Positions 1 through 12,200 of a DNA stretch of 64,000 nucleotides are shown piece after piece. The notes under the pieces were generated by a model that did not search any database, was not told the origin of the DNA, and saw nothing but the letters and a program-made list of their open reading frames with translations. The position numbers and the translations under genes are program-made. Source of the DNA: Heterocephalus glaber (lineage: Eukaryota; Chordata; Mammalia; Rodentia; Bathyergidae); NCBI RefSeq assembly GCF_000247695.1, contig NW_004624783.1:1925616-1989615 (forward strand). The letters are read 5' to 3'. Within the stretch, counting starts at the first letter, position 1; each line of letters starts with the position of its first letter.

Positions 1-628
1 TGAGAAATTATTTCTGATTTCATTTTTCCCAGATCCTCTTTTGTTGCCAGTTCAGAGAGTCCAGGTGGTTGAGTATCAGAGTGTTTCATCTCGTTTCCCT
101 TTGGGGTTGCTGTAAGTAATCTGGAAGTCTGTTTTTGAGGCTTGTTTATGTGTCTTCTCATTTCCACGGGGGGGTGGGGTGCTTCTGGCTCCCAGGCAGC
201 TCACCTTCTCTGCCCTAGGAGCTTGGGATGGTGGTAGGGGAGCTTCCTTCCGCTGATTCGGTGTTTTCAGCATGACTCTGGGCTATATTTATTGATGTTT
301 ACCATAGTAGAAATTAAAACTGAGAAAAATTTTTAAATGCATGTATTAATTCATTTAAAATAACAGTATAAATCCATTACATATTATACAAGTAAGGTGT
401 TTTTTAAAATTACTATATTTTCCAAAAGGCAATTTTGATGAGAAACATGACACTATTTCACATTTCTATAAGCCCTTTAAAGTATGGTTTATTAGAAATG
501 GCTGGATTTTTACATCTTCTGCTTTCACTGTTTACACTTTGGCCTCTGGAATCTCCACTCTACACCTCTAAAAGAATGAGAGTGAATGGGAAAATTCTGT
601 CATAATGTTACTATGAAAATTGTTTTGG
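1..628. other. Intergenic, nothing recognised
   Basis: AT-rich intergenic sequence without a recognisable gene. The 65-codon minus-strand frame at 76-273 has no family resemblance. Confidence 0.6.
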
Positions 629-714
629 AGAGGTGGAGATGTAGCTCAGTGGCACAGCTCCTGCCTGGCAAGTGAGAGGCCCTGAGTTCGAGTCCCAGTA
701 CCAAAAAAAAAGGA
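629..714 (+). repeat. ID-type SINE
   Basis: tRNA-derived SINE with A box (tagctcagtgg), B box (gagttcgagtccc) and an A tail after agtacc. It is flanked by a target-site duplication, aaattgttttgg, at 617-628 and about 715-726, which marks L1-mediated insertion. Confidence 0.9.
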
Positions 715-1883
715 AATTGTTTTGGCTTCATGAACCTACCAGAAATTATCCTGCAGATCTCAGACACACTTTCACCTGTTATAGTTTAATAACATCAACC
801 CAATTTATTGATCCAAAACTAATACCTGCACTAGCCATGTGAGTAGTTTTCAGTACAGGGCACAAGAGGTATCTATTTCAGAAGAAAGCAAGGCCAAATA
901 AACTCATCAAATTCCAGAAGTATTGTTCTACTTTTTTTCTGAAAAAATAAAAATTTACTGGACTAAAAGTTCAACACTCTTCGTAGTGTCATATCATTAG
1001 TTATTATAAATATAAATGATTCGTCTGCAAATAAACTGTTCTAAGAAATGATATAACGGGGTCATATCAAAGTTGATGTAGTGATGAAGAACACCAAAGA
1101 TTTGCATTTCCTTTCATAATGCACTCTGGAGCTGCCATCCACAATTGTACCTAGAGTTTTTTAAAAATCATGATGTTGGTTCTCACTTTATAGATTTAGA
1201 TTTTTAGGGTCTTCCTGTCGGTGAAATGGAATGTGCCTCAAATTTCAGTGGAGCCAGGAATGAAGAGAGACTGCACTTGGGTTTCAGCGACCTGCATTTG
1301 AATTCTGCTTCTACTGTTACTGAAGCATGAAACTATGGGATATCCAAACTGAGCACTCAGACACAGAGTAGGTGCAAGAAGTAGCTTTACTACCAGTGGC
1401 TCAGCAAGGAACTCATGTTGCCTTGAGAGCCCTGAACAATTTTGCTTTTATTTTTATACTCCTATGCATGTATGGGGCTTTATTTCATTGGAAGAGAAAT
1501 AGCAGGTGAGGTTACACAAGCAGAGCAGTGATTAGGGGAGTGGGGGTTCTAGCAGGACTTTCTAAGACTGTTATGCTCCTGTGATGATATATTGCAAAAG
1601 TGGGTTCTTTTCACAATGGGAGGTGGTTTCCTATCTCATTACCGCCTCTAAGAAGTAACCTTTTGAGCTTCAGGTTTCTTAGCTGCACAGGTGGTATAAT
1701 AAAGGCTAAACCACATGGATCTGGTGACCACTTAAGAAGACAATGTATGTGGACCACTCACTGTCACTCTATAGTTTTAGGAAAATTATATTAGTTATTG
1801 TGCTGTATTATTATATATTGAAAGAACTGTGCTTTTAAACTTGTGTACTTAATTTGTGTACCTAAGTGCCTTGGGTTACTTAA
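715..1883. other. Intergenic, nothing recognised with confidence
   Basis: No gene. The part from about 1310 to 1790 has a faintly LTR-like base pattern, but no boundaries or duplications could be defined. Confidence 0.5.
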
Positions 1884-1964
1884 TTTTTTTGTTACCGGGT
1901 ATTGAACTTGGGACCTTGAGCTTGTGAGGCAGATGCTGGAACCACTGAGATAAATCCCAGGCCC
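1884..1964 (-). repeat. ID-type SINE
   Basis: Minus-strand copy: a T tract, then gttaccgggtattgaacttg and the rest of the element to cccaggccc. It is flanked by tacttaat at about 1877 and 1965. Confidence 0.85.
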
Positions 1965-2227
1965 TACTTAATCTTTTTTTGAACCTAATAATCTTTTGTG
2001 CTAAAGATCAGAGAGAGACAGAAGGAGAGAGAAAGAGAGTGAGATTATAGCCTATTTTTGCAGGTTGTTCTGAACATTAAAGTGGATAATGTATGAAGGG
2101 TGTTTGGCAAAAGTCTCAATAGTGCATGTGTTTCCTCCTTCCTATAGATATATAACTATTAAATTAATAAACAATTAGTTATTTAAATGTTACTCTACAT
2201 GGCTTTTGTTTTGTTTTGTTTTGTTTT

Positions 2228-2314
2228 GGGGTTTTTTTTTGGTACTGGGGATTGAACTTGGGTCCTTGCGCTAGTGCAGCAGGTGGCAAAAGCATCGAGC
2301 TAAATCCCCGGCCC
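2228..2314 (-). repeat. ID-type SINE with TTTTG-repeat tail
   Basis: Minus-strand SINE (ggtactggggattgaacttg to ccccggccc). The A tail has become a (CAAAA)n run on its own strand, seen as TTTTG repeats at about 2204-2227. A short tacatg repeat flanks it. Confidence 0.85.
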
Positions 2315-2839
2315 TACATGTATCATTTTTAAACAAAGAAAGAAATCAAAGAACTGCCCACACCCAAATTCTATTGAGTGATGTCTACATTCATGCTCCC
2401 CTGTTGACATTACCGTCTACTCTTCCATCTCCACAGAGCCCCTCTCCCTGAATCCTTCCTGGCTCATCAGAACCTGTCAGTGTGAAATACAAGATTGCCA
2501 AGCTACTGTCACAGAAAAGTTGGGGCAGTCTATGACAGCTAGGAATTCTCATTGCTTCCTGGTATTCAAGAGGAACACATGGTTACAAACTCTCTTTCTG
2601 AAGATTTCACAAAAGGAGAGAAACATTTCTGCTTGATCATTTAAATGAGCCAGGAAAACAAATTCTAAACTTGACATATGCATAAGTCCATCACCACAGT
2701 CCTCTCTTTTAAGTCTTATAATCCCTCCTCCTGAGAAGACTTAAAGTGTAGATTCTTTAGTGTTGCCATTCCCCCGAAACTTGTTCAAGCTCTGGGAGAT
2801 AATTCTTAGGTTGGTGACATGAGGTGAAAAGTGAAGAGG

Positions 2840-2990
2840 CTTTGCAAAGTCATCCAGTCCTGGCTCCAGTCCTTTAGTACCTCTGTATGTGTTGGGCAAG
2901 TTATTTCATTCCTCTGAGCCTTACAGGTCTCACTTGAAAGATAGCAATGATGCCCACTTCTAGAGATACTGAGAATACTAATAAAGCTGG
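2840..2990 (+). repeat. MIR-like fragment
   Basis: Contains the MIR core pattern gttgggcaagttatttcatt followed by cctctgagcc and gatagcaatgatgccc. MIR is an old mammal-wide tRNA-derived SINE. Limits are approximate. Confidence 0.6.
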
Positions 2991-3353
2991 ATGTAAGTAT
3001 GCTGCACAAAGAAGGTGATTCCATATATTCCCTTCTTCATTTTTGAACATCTTTGTCCATATACCCTCTTTGAGAGCAAAGAGAATGATAGGTACATTGA
3101 AAAATTATGTGTGTGTGACTTCCCTTTAATGAAATGGGTCCCCATTTTAAGTTGGCCTTTACGACTGCTTACCTTGAGCCTAGAAATATGTACACCTTTT
3201 CCTTATGTGGCCTCAATGTACAATCTCTGGTGTCAGAAGATGTCAGTACCTGTCATCTTGCCAAGTAGGACACTTAGTATTGCTTTCACATGAGTCATTT
3301 TAGCAAGACCTCTTTGTTAAACTTCTCTAGATTCTACTTTTCTTCCATAAAGT

Positions 3354-3812
3354 GTGGGATTGTATGATTCAACATTTATGTATGCCCTTGAACTGTGTTA
3401 TGTCTAATGGCTAAAATGTTTTTGCTAGTCTTAAAATAATAGATATCCTAAGTAAATCATTCAACCCCTTGTTTGTCCGGAGACCGTAACTAAATCTGCT
3501 AATCATGGTCACAGTGTCCTCACTGAGGCTATGCTGACCATCAACATGTGACAATAAGCCAAACCCTTGTTCCTTTTCTTTTTCTTCTTTTTCTTTCCCG
3601 TAAATCTACATGTAACCCCCCCCCCCTTTAACCCCCTATAAAACAGCCTCGGACTCTGAGCCAGTTACCTCTCTCAGCTACTTTGCTTTGGGAGTGCCGT
3701 CTGGCCAGACTAATAAGGGTCTGTTTTACTTTCCAACTTGACCGGTGTGTTCCTTCCCGGGTGATCGTCGCTGCAGTCAGCTCCTCGGAGCGTTTGGTAA
3801 GGCCCTCGGTCT
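3354..3812 (+). mobile_element. LTR-like block between 19-bp direct repeats
   Basis: The right half looks like a retroviral LTR promoter: a C tract, tataaaac at about 3640, a pyrimidine-rich initiator region and a GC-rich U5-like end (ccgggtgatcgtcgctgcag). The block is bounded by tacttttcttccataaagt at 3335-3353 and 3813-3831. LTR insertions normally leave 4-6 bp duplications, so a 19-bp repeat is odd. No internal retroviral sequence or primer binding site follows. I cannot name the family. Confidence 0.5.
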
Positions 3813-4559
3813 TACTTTTCTTCCATAAAGTATCCTCTGCTCTTCAGAGGACAACATTTGTCCCTTTCACATACTCCCTCACCTACTCTTCCTTTGCCAG
3901 AGTGACTTCTCTGGGGAATTCAGGAAAATAATTGTGTACCTTGGGCACAGTCTCTTCTGGATTTGCATGCTCTATCAGAGAGAATTCTCTCTGAATTCAG
4001 GTAGCATACATTTTACATCAGGTAAATGAGCTACCCTGATGAGGGAGACACAAAGATCCAGCTTCACCTGACACTGGTAGATACATTCAATCTGTGGGTG
4101 ATGGTGCTATGGACCCTGTGGACCAAAGATCAAACCATGTTCTCCAATTCAGCCTTGTCAAAAACAAGGCTGATAGTTTGATCTCTGTATGCCTGATCGT
4201 TCTGTCTGTGGCTCAATTTATTCTCAACTCGGGAAGGAAGACCACGCCTCTTCAAATTCCAACTAGATCATGACAAATACATGTTGATTTTACTTTCAGT
4301 TACTCAGATTTCCAAGAACATTACCTGAACGTTCATGATTTTATGAACATACACTATGATACTTTTCTGAACAGGAAGTACATGTTCTTTTGTCAAGCAA
4401 GCTCTGACAGTCTAGAAATATTACTTTAGTTTGTGAGGGCATCACAATGATTTATGGTTAGGTAAATGTTTTTCCAAGGCTTGCTCTCTTCATTGGTAGC
4501 TTTCTTGAGGTTTTTTGGGGTGGGGTAGGTGTTGTTGTTTATTTTTTTAAGATGGGCAT

Positions 4560-5010
4560 TGCAATGAACTGAATATTTATGTCTCCACCAAATTTGTAGG
4601 TTAAAATCTTAGCCCCCAGAGCACTGCTATTAGAAAGCAGAACCCTTGGGATGTGGTTAAATTATGAGGGTTCTGCCTTCATGAATGGAATTAGCACCTT
4701 TATAAAAGAGACCTCACAGGCTGGGGATTTAGCTCAGTGGTTCTGGCACCTGCCTCTCAAGCTGAGGACCCGAGTTCGATCCCCGGTACCAAAAAAAAAA
4801 GGAGAGAGAGAGCCCAGAAAGGGATCTGCATGTGAAGTTACAGTGAGAAAACAGCTGCCTTTGAGGAAGTCAGATTTCAGAGACACTGAATGTGCTGGCA
4901 CCTTGATCTTGGCCTTTACAGCCTCTAGAATAGTGAGAAATAAATTTCTGTTATTTATAACCCATGCAACTTCTCTGGTGATTTTAATTTCTTTAGGGGT
5001 CAGAAACCCA
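4560..5010 (+). mobile_element. MLT1-like MaLR solo LTR
   Basis: Starts gaactgaatatttatgtctc and ends around the typical polyadenylation part gtgagaaataaatttctgtt. Both are hallmarks of the MLT1 group of ERVL-MaLR LTRs, which are old mammalian retroelements. An ID-type SINE has inserted at 4719-4800. Confidence 0.75.
4719..4800 (+). repeat. ID-type SINE nested in the MLT1-like LTR
   Basis: A complete copy (ggctggggatttagctcagt to gatccccggtacc plus ten A). The open frames that cross this region on both strands come from repeat sequence. Confidence 0.9.
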
Positions 5011-6196
5011 TTTGAGGATCTGAGATAAAGTTTCAAACTCTCTTCTGGATAAATGCACATAACATATACTCCAAACTGCGTGTGTAATGGATTTGTGGGA
5101 TTTTTGTTTTTGCTGTGAAAATGTCTTTCCTTCACAAAAATAATGGAAGTAATATTTACAATGTTTTGTGACTCAGCCTTATAAATGTTTGAGTTTGCCA
5201 AATTACTTTGACAATGAACTTGCCTTTTCTCCCAACAAAAAAATGTCCCAACTCCAGTCCATGCTTCCAGAGGCCTTTGCTCAGTGAGTTTCTTAGCCAT
5301 TTGCTCTCATTTCTTGACAAAAACTTCTTGAAAAATGATGATTCAAAGCCCTCATTCTGATGAAACTGATGACTCTCACAAGAATAAACAAGGCTTCTTT
5401 CATGATGTTAGATTTTCACAGAGTACTTGAAATTTATAATGAAAAGTGGGGTTTCCTGGGAGGCTGAGATAGCCCCACCCTTGTCTCCAAGCAATCTCTA
5501 CCTTATTATCCTATTTGAACTCTTCTCAAGAGAATAGTGTTGGCTTACGTAGCATCTTCAACAAAACACAGTAACTTTGTAGAGAAGAGAGGAGACACAG
5601 GAAAAGGATCTTCATCCTCTCCTGGCAGCCACTGGGGGAAGCAAAGAAATGAGAGATACAAGACTAGTTGGTAAGTCTTATTAATATAAATTCCGTGGCT
5701 ATCATCTCAAGGCTGATGAAGATCTAAAGCTGTCTTCAGTGGTTAACCTTTGTTCTCCGGAAAAGAGGGCACAGAGCTGGATACAGTTTGTCTTTATAAA
5801 TCTATGTCTTATGTTTTAAACAAAAAAGATCTTATCAATACCCAAAAGACATCATCTGTCTTAGAAGGTGGAGTATATGACTAAGTAGACCAAGTGACTC
5901 GGTTAATTGATGATCCAGGCTCTGTCATTAGTCACCCAAGTCAGTGCTGGAATGATGGGGATATAAGCAAAGCAATCAAGGTGGAAGTGATGGAGGCTAT
6001 GTATAGGCCCAGTGGCAGGAAATACTATTTACCAAGACTGGTATAACTACTGCCACCACATGTCCAGTGTGCCAGAAAGAGATCAACGTTGACTCTTTAT
6101 ATGACACTATCCTTCATCCAACCCATAAATCAAGTACCAAAGTATGTATTTTATTGTATAAATAATCTACTAAACAATCACTAGAAAATTCAGTGG
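5011..6196. other. Intergenic, nothing recognised
   Basis: AT-rich sequence. No gene, repeat boundary or RNA gene could be supported. Confidence 0.5.
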
Positions 6197-6627
6197 CTTA
6201 GTTACTTTTCTCATTGCTAGCCCAAAGTTAAAGAAGGAAAGGTTTATTTCAGCTCATAGTTTTTAAGAGATTTTAGTCCATACTCAGCAGTCTCCAGGGC
6301 AGGGCGACATGGCAGAGGGGCACTGTTTAGGTAAACAGTCCATGGGAGGTCAGGCAGAAGGCAGCAAGCAATGGCAGCAATCCCTCTTTCCCTTTTATCC
6401 CATCCAGGTTATATGCCTTTTGGGTGGTGCCACCTGTACTCAGGGTGGAGCTTCCCATTACCAACAACCAGAACTATGGTAAACCATAATCAAGTACTAC
6501 ACAACCTTAACGCCAGTATCACATCCTTAACTCACATTCATAAATCATAGACCCAGCCACCTCCCAAAAGCCCCACGTACGACTGCGTGAGGCTTTGGAG
6601 AGACATCTAGATATAAGCCATGACAGC
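6197..6627 (-). mobile_element. MaLR-type solo LTR
   Basis: On the minus strand it begins TGTCATGGCTTATATCTAGA near 6627 and ends gcaatgagaaaagtaactaag near 6197, the typical start and end of rodent MaLR LTRs. The interior has the gtttatttcagctcatag motif (as read on plus). Confidence 0.75.
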
Positions 6628-7203
6628 CTGAGATTTATTTAGACAGTAACAGGCACATCTTTTGGTTTCTTTTCTTGCCCACAGGGCTTCAGCCAAGAAG
6701 ACTAGAAAAACTTTTCTGTTTCTTTGAGTCACTACTACTCCATCCTACATGATATGCATCAGATCAGGGGACTCAACAAAGTCCTCCTTGTACAACAAAG
6801 GAAGTGTGAGGCACAGGGTCAGGAGGTCCATAGGCCGTATCACATGCCACACTACCCAGGAGTTGCTGGGGAAGTGATAGAGCAGCCAGCTAACTAAAGA
6901 GATGGCATTTTAGAGGTAGTATTTACAAGAAGGGGCAGCAGGAGAATATGCATTGATTTGAAAATCTTTTCATGGTGCTCCATCTCCAGTAGGAAGAATA
7001 CATGGGTCCAGAACGAGGGATAGAAGCAGAAGTGGTCCTGCTTATCACTGCTCTCAGTGACATCTTTGGGGATGACTCCCCTCCCTGCACCTCTGGACTT
7101 GGCATGTTCAGAGCTTTGTTTCTCCAAAAGGAAAGACTTTGTCAAGTGACACAAGAGATTCATTTAATTATAAGCTCTGATAACTGCCTAAGTATTTGGA
7201 GCT

Positions 7204-7262
7204 TGTCTTAGTTACTTTTCTCATTGCTGAGATGAGACATCTAGATACAAGCCATAACAGGG
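7204..7262 (-). mobile_element. Internally deleted MaLR LTR, both ends fused
   Basis: Plus-strand sequence joins the LTR 3' end (cttagttacttttctcattg) directly to its 5' end (gagacatctagatacaagcc), with the roughly 370 bp interior missing. Both ends match the full LTR 1 kb to the left almost base for base. Confidence 0.75.
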
Positions 7263-8814
7263 CTCCTCATGCCAAATTATCAGCAAGCAAGGCAAGGAGT
7301 CACCATCAGATGGAGCTGATCTGGTCAGAAAGAGGAGACAGGGAACTCTCTTGCTGTGTTGTAACTGTGAGGACACACACAGCAAACTTGGATTAAAACA
7401 GATATGATTATCAAGATATAGGTCACACCATCCATGTCATTCAGACCCGCTGAGGTCACAGGTGGGGTGAGAGGAATGTGTTGGAACTGCACCCTAACCT
7501 GCTCCCTGAAGAACTCAATGTGTGACATTACCCAAGCCTAAGACCCTAGTAGTATTAGAAGCAATGAAGCTGAAGAAGTCACTCTCATCCATTCATTTAA
7601 TTCTAAACAGTACAGTACAACCATTTCTCCTTTTATTGTCCTAAAGAGAGGTAGAAAATAAAATAATAAAAACTCAGGAGATCTCTTATGCTCTAGGTTA
7701 GGGCATAGGCACCTCCTAGAATGTTGGATCTCCTAGCCTCACCTTCAGTCACCTTCACCCTACTCCCACCTCATTCAGGATTCACAAATATGGACTACCT
7801 GTCATGCATGTAATTAAAATCAAAGTAAATTCTGGGACAAGCAAGCATGTTGAGACCCCCTGAGATGACTCAGCACCCTGTCAATCAACCTAGAGATTCA
7901 GGGGGAGGCACCTGGGCTAAGGTGAATATCCTTTAAATTCTGAAAGCTTGATTTATTGAGGGCTGCTGCTGTTGCTAGTTTTGTGTGCTTCGAATTGTGT
8001 GTGGTGCTTTTACTTTCTTGTCTGTGCCTTAACTCTTGTTGGCATGGACTTTCCCTGAGCACAACTTTCCATGATCTTCAATAAATGTAGCTGCTTGCCA
8101 CTTGCTACCAGGTATACATCTGGCAATTCTTTCCTCATTGTACACAAGAGTCTGGACTACATTTGCCCATTCCATGTAACAAGCCCATCTTCTCTCTCCT
8201 ACATACTGCATAAAGCCACTAACTGGTCTCTCTGCTTCCCTTCTTACACTCTTGAGTCTTGTCTATAAGCAGCAGTCATAATGGCCATTCCATAGTGTAT
8301 ATTAAATTATGATATTTCTTTGTGGAACATCTTCCAATGGTTTCAAGTCACATTTCAAATAAAGCCCACCCTTTCTGTGATGGCCTACAAGGATTCACAT
8401 AATCTATCCCAAGCCTGGCTCTGCTGTTTTAGCTCCAATTATATTTCCTATGAACCACCAACTCACTTTCTGTGCTTTACCCACACAGGCTTCTTTATTT
8501 CTCCTTCCTGTCCCTTCTTCAAACCTCCATCACTAAAATCAAATCAATTCATTCCACTCTCAAGGTCTTTTTAGGACTCCTCTTCTGCAATGGAATACCC
8601 CAACCCATCCACCTCATCTACCTTTAGGACTCTTCTGCACTGGAAGGGCACTCCCCAACTCAGGATGCAGGTGGTTTGTCCTACTCCACCCAGATTTCTG
8701 TTCAGAGCTTATCTTGTCAAAGAAGCCAATTTTGCTTTCATCTATCTTCCCAGAATCTCCATTATTTTTGTACATATAGCTTACCATTCTTTGGCATACT
8801 CTGATTTTGCTCAT
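7263..8814. other. Intergenic, nothing recognised
   Basis: No gene or clear repeat. Several 60-85 codon frames at 8029-8826 have no family resemblance. Confidence 0.5.
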
Positions 8815-9295
8815 TGTATCAGTTAGTGCTCACTAAAGAAAGATTTTGCAAGGCGGGATTACAACAGACACCTGCAGAGTCAGGTGTAGAGGAGGGCAAA
8901 GGGCTGTCTGTGTGCTGAAGATCTGAAGGATCCAGTCAAAAGTTAAAGGCCTGGCACTCAATGTAAAGTCCTGTGTGAGTTTGTATCAGTAAGCCAAAAG
9001 GTCTGTGCTGGAAGCCTGAAGAGTTTGTGCTGCAAGGCAGAAGAGTCTCTGCCATGAGCCAGGAGAATCTGCCTTGGAAGCCGGGATACAGATTTCCAAG
9101 GCAATGGCAAAGACTGGTGTGCCTCTGAAGAAATAGAAGCAAGACTTCCTTCTTTCTCTTTTATTCCATTCAGGCTACAAACCTATTTGTATACCCAGGG
9201 TGGGTGTACAGTAAGTCCATCATCCAGTTATCCCCAAAACTATGCTAAGCCATTCAGCTGTGCATTTCTTACTGACACAACAGTTAGCTATCACA
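8815..9295 (-). mobile_element. 3' LTR of class III (ERVL-type) provirus
   Basis: Read on minus it starts TGTGATAGCTAACTGTTGTG at 9295 and ends in CA at 8815, about 481 bp. The purine tract acaaggggtggat (minus, about 9296-9308) sits directly upstream, as expected of the polypurine tract that primes plus-strand synthesis. No matching target duplication was found. Confidence 0.75.
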
Positions 9296-12200
9296 ATCCA
9301 CCCCTTGTCAGCTTGACAACCAGATGCATTTCCTTAAAGTATACTTAGTCTCCAGATACAAAGACAAGTTCATAATTACACCTAACATGGTACACTTATC
9401 CTGCATACAAACAAAAATGTATTAATTCCTTCCCCAATATAGAAGATAAGTTTTTCCTCTGGTGATAATTATTCCTAACATTTCATAACTTAAACGTTAT
9501 AACATAGGTTTAACAATACTTAAGAACCAATATTAAGTCTATCAACGTTATGTTACAAGGAAAGCCTATTAACAGAAGAGAACAGAGCAATCACAATTAC
9601 AGTCATAGTTCCTGTAACTCATTATAGGGTCATAGCTGGTACTTATAACTACTTTCCTCTACTTCCCATTCTGTATTCCTCTGGCCTTCAGCAAGCATCT
9701 CAGCAGGTGTTGGTTGTTTTCCTGGTGGGTGATCAGTACCTTCATTCTTGAAGGTTCTGGGCCATAAATCATCCTGCTTGTTTTGGGTTGTTATAGTTTG
9801 CCACTGACCTTAGTAACAGAGCATAGTAATACTAGAAGGTCCCCTAAGGGATCCCTGCACTTTAAGTATGCTCTTCTTTTCCTCCATTGTGTAGTAATAG
9901 CCCAATCCCCATCCCCATTATAATCTGGATCAGTCACCTCTGCCAATGCCATAATTCCCTTTTTACCTTGTTTACCCAGAGGCATGAGGAGTCCAAAATG
10001 ACCAGGGGAAAGTCTTAGGTTCATTGCTGTGCTTCCTGGTATGAGCCTTCCCCTTCTCCCCTGAAACTAAGACTTCTAGGCCAGCAGAGCATATAGTCAT
10101 GGAAACAGGAAGCAAAATGTTTGCTAGTCAATCACTAGGGGTAATGGTAAATGGTATCATTCCTGCTTCCCATCCTTGATTTCTGGACTCATGAATTCTG
10201 GCTATGGGAGATACAGTACCATATAGTGGATGCTGATTCAAAGCATATGTACAGCCTTTTGAAGAACTTTCCCCAGCCGTTCAAGATATTGCCACTTAGT
10301 TGGCACTGTAGGTACATCTTCAAAAGGCCAATCTACCTTTCCATCAGTCCAGCTGCTTCTGGATGATAAGGAACATGATAAGACCAGTGAATTCCAGGAG
10401 CATGGACCCATTGTCTCACTTCTTTGGCCATAAAATGTGTTCCTTGGTCAGAGGCAATGCTGTGTGGAATTCTATGACAGTGGACAAGGCATTCTGTAAG
10501 TCCTTGGGTGGTAGTTTTGGCAGGAGCATTACATGCAAGGAAGGTAAATATATGCCCAGAATAAGCATCTATGGCAATAAGGACAAAGTGCTTCCCTTTC
10601 CATGATGGAAATGGTACAATATAATCAAAGCCACCAAGTCACAGGCTGATTACCCTGGGGAATGGTGCCTACTGAGAACTCAGGGTTGGTCCCTGATGCT
10701 TGCATATTGGGCATTTAGCAGTGGCTGTAGCCTGATCAGCCTTGGTGGATGGGAGTTTATGTTGTATAACCTCCATTCTTTCCACCATGGGCACTTTGTT
10801 CATGACTTTATTGGACAATATTCAGGAGCGGCTGAAGCAAAAGATTGACTCCTGTCTACAGAATGGGTAATCTTATCCATTTAATTTTTAAAGTTCTCTT
10901 CTGCTTAGGCCACTTTTTGGTGAATGTTTATATGGGAAACAAATATCTTTACATCCTTTGCCTGTATGGAGAGGTCTATCCAAATACCTGTAGCCCAAAT
11001 ATTTTTGTCACCAATTTTCCAATCATGTTCCTTCCAAGTCCCTGGCCATCCTGCCAGACTATTGGCTCCAGCCCATGAACCACTAGCCACACATCTGGCC
11101 ATTTTTCCTTCCAGGAAAAATGTATGGCCATGTGTACTGCCTGAAGTTCTGCCCACTGTGAATATTTCCCTTCAATAGTGTCCTTCAGGGATGCCCTAGA
11201 AAGAGGCTGTAATGCTACAGCTGTCCACATGACGGTGATGACTGCATAACATGCAGAACCATCCATATACCAGTCCCTAACCTTCTCTTCTCCTGTCAGC
11301 TGATCATATGGTATATCGCCATGAGGTGTATGCTGGGAGACAGAAGGCAATATATCAGGAGTAGGAACAACCATGGGCATTTGGCAACATCTTCATGTAA
11401 CTTTCATTTGCCCTCTGGACTTGTTCTGGCTTTATCACATATGTACCACTTACATAATGATGGATTGTTGCTGTGCATACCCAACTTTATGGTTTGATGG
11501 ATCAGATAATACCCAGCTCATGGTGGGCAGCTCAGGTAGCATGGTAACCTGGTATCCCATGGTGAAGAGTTCAGTTTCCACTAAGGTCCAGTAGCAGGCC
11601 AGGAGCTGTTTTTCAAAGGGAAAGTAGTTGTCTGCAGATGATGGCAGAAACTTGCTCCAAAATCCTAGAGGCCTCTGCTGTGACTCACCTATGGGGCCTG
11701 CTAGAGACTTCAAATAGCATCCCTACCTAACACTGATACTGCAAGTACTATTGGATCTGCTGGATCATATGGCCCCAGTGGCCGAGCAGTTTGGACTTGC
11801 TGTAGAGCCTTTTCTTGTTTTAGACCCTACTCAAAGCTAGCAGCTTTCTAAGTCACTCAGTAAATGGGCCAGACTAAAACACCTAAGTGAGGAATGTGTT
11901 ACCTTCAAATATTCAAATAGGTCCACTAGACATTATGCCTCTTTTTTTGCTTGTAGGGGGAGCTACATGCAACAACTTATCTTCTACCTTACAAGGGATA
12001 TTTCTGCATTCATCACACCACTGGACTCCTAGAAATTTCACTGAGGTAGAGAAACCCTAAATTTTAGTGGGATTTATTTCCCATCCTCTGGCTCACAAAT
12101 GCTTTATTAAAAAGCCCAGAGTGATTGATACCTCCTGCTCACTTTGTCCAATCAACATAACATCATCAATAGAATGGACCAGTGTGCTATCTTATGGAAG

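Noticed and set aside
631..709. A tRNA gene, from the A and B box motifs
   Set aside because: No cloverleaf can be made, an A tail follows, and a target-site duplication flanks it. The same unit recurs about ten times in the window. It is a tRNA-derived SINE.
4651..5300. Overlapping 125- and 188-codon frames on opposite strands
   Set aside because: Both run through an MLT1-like LTR and a nested SINE. The reading is fortuitous.
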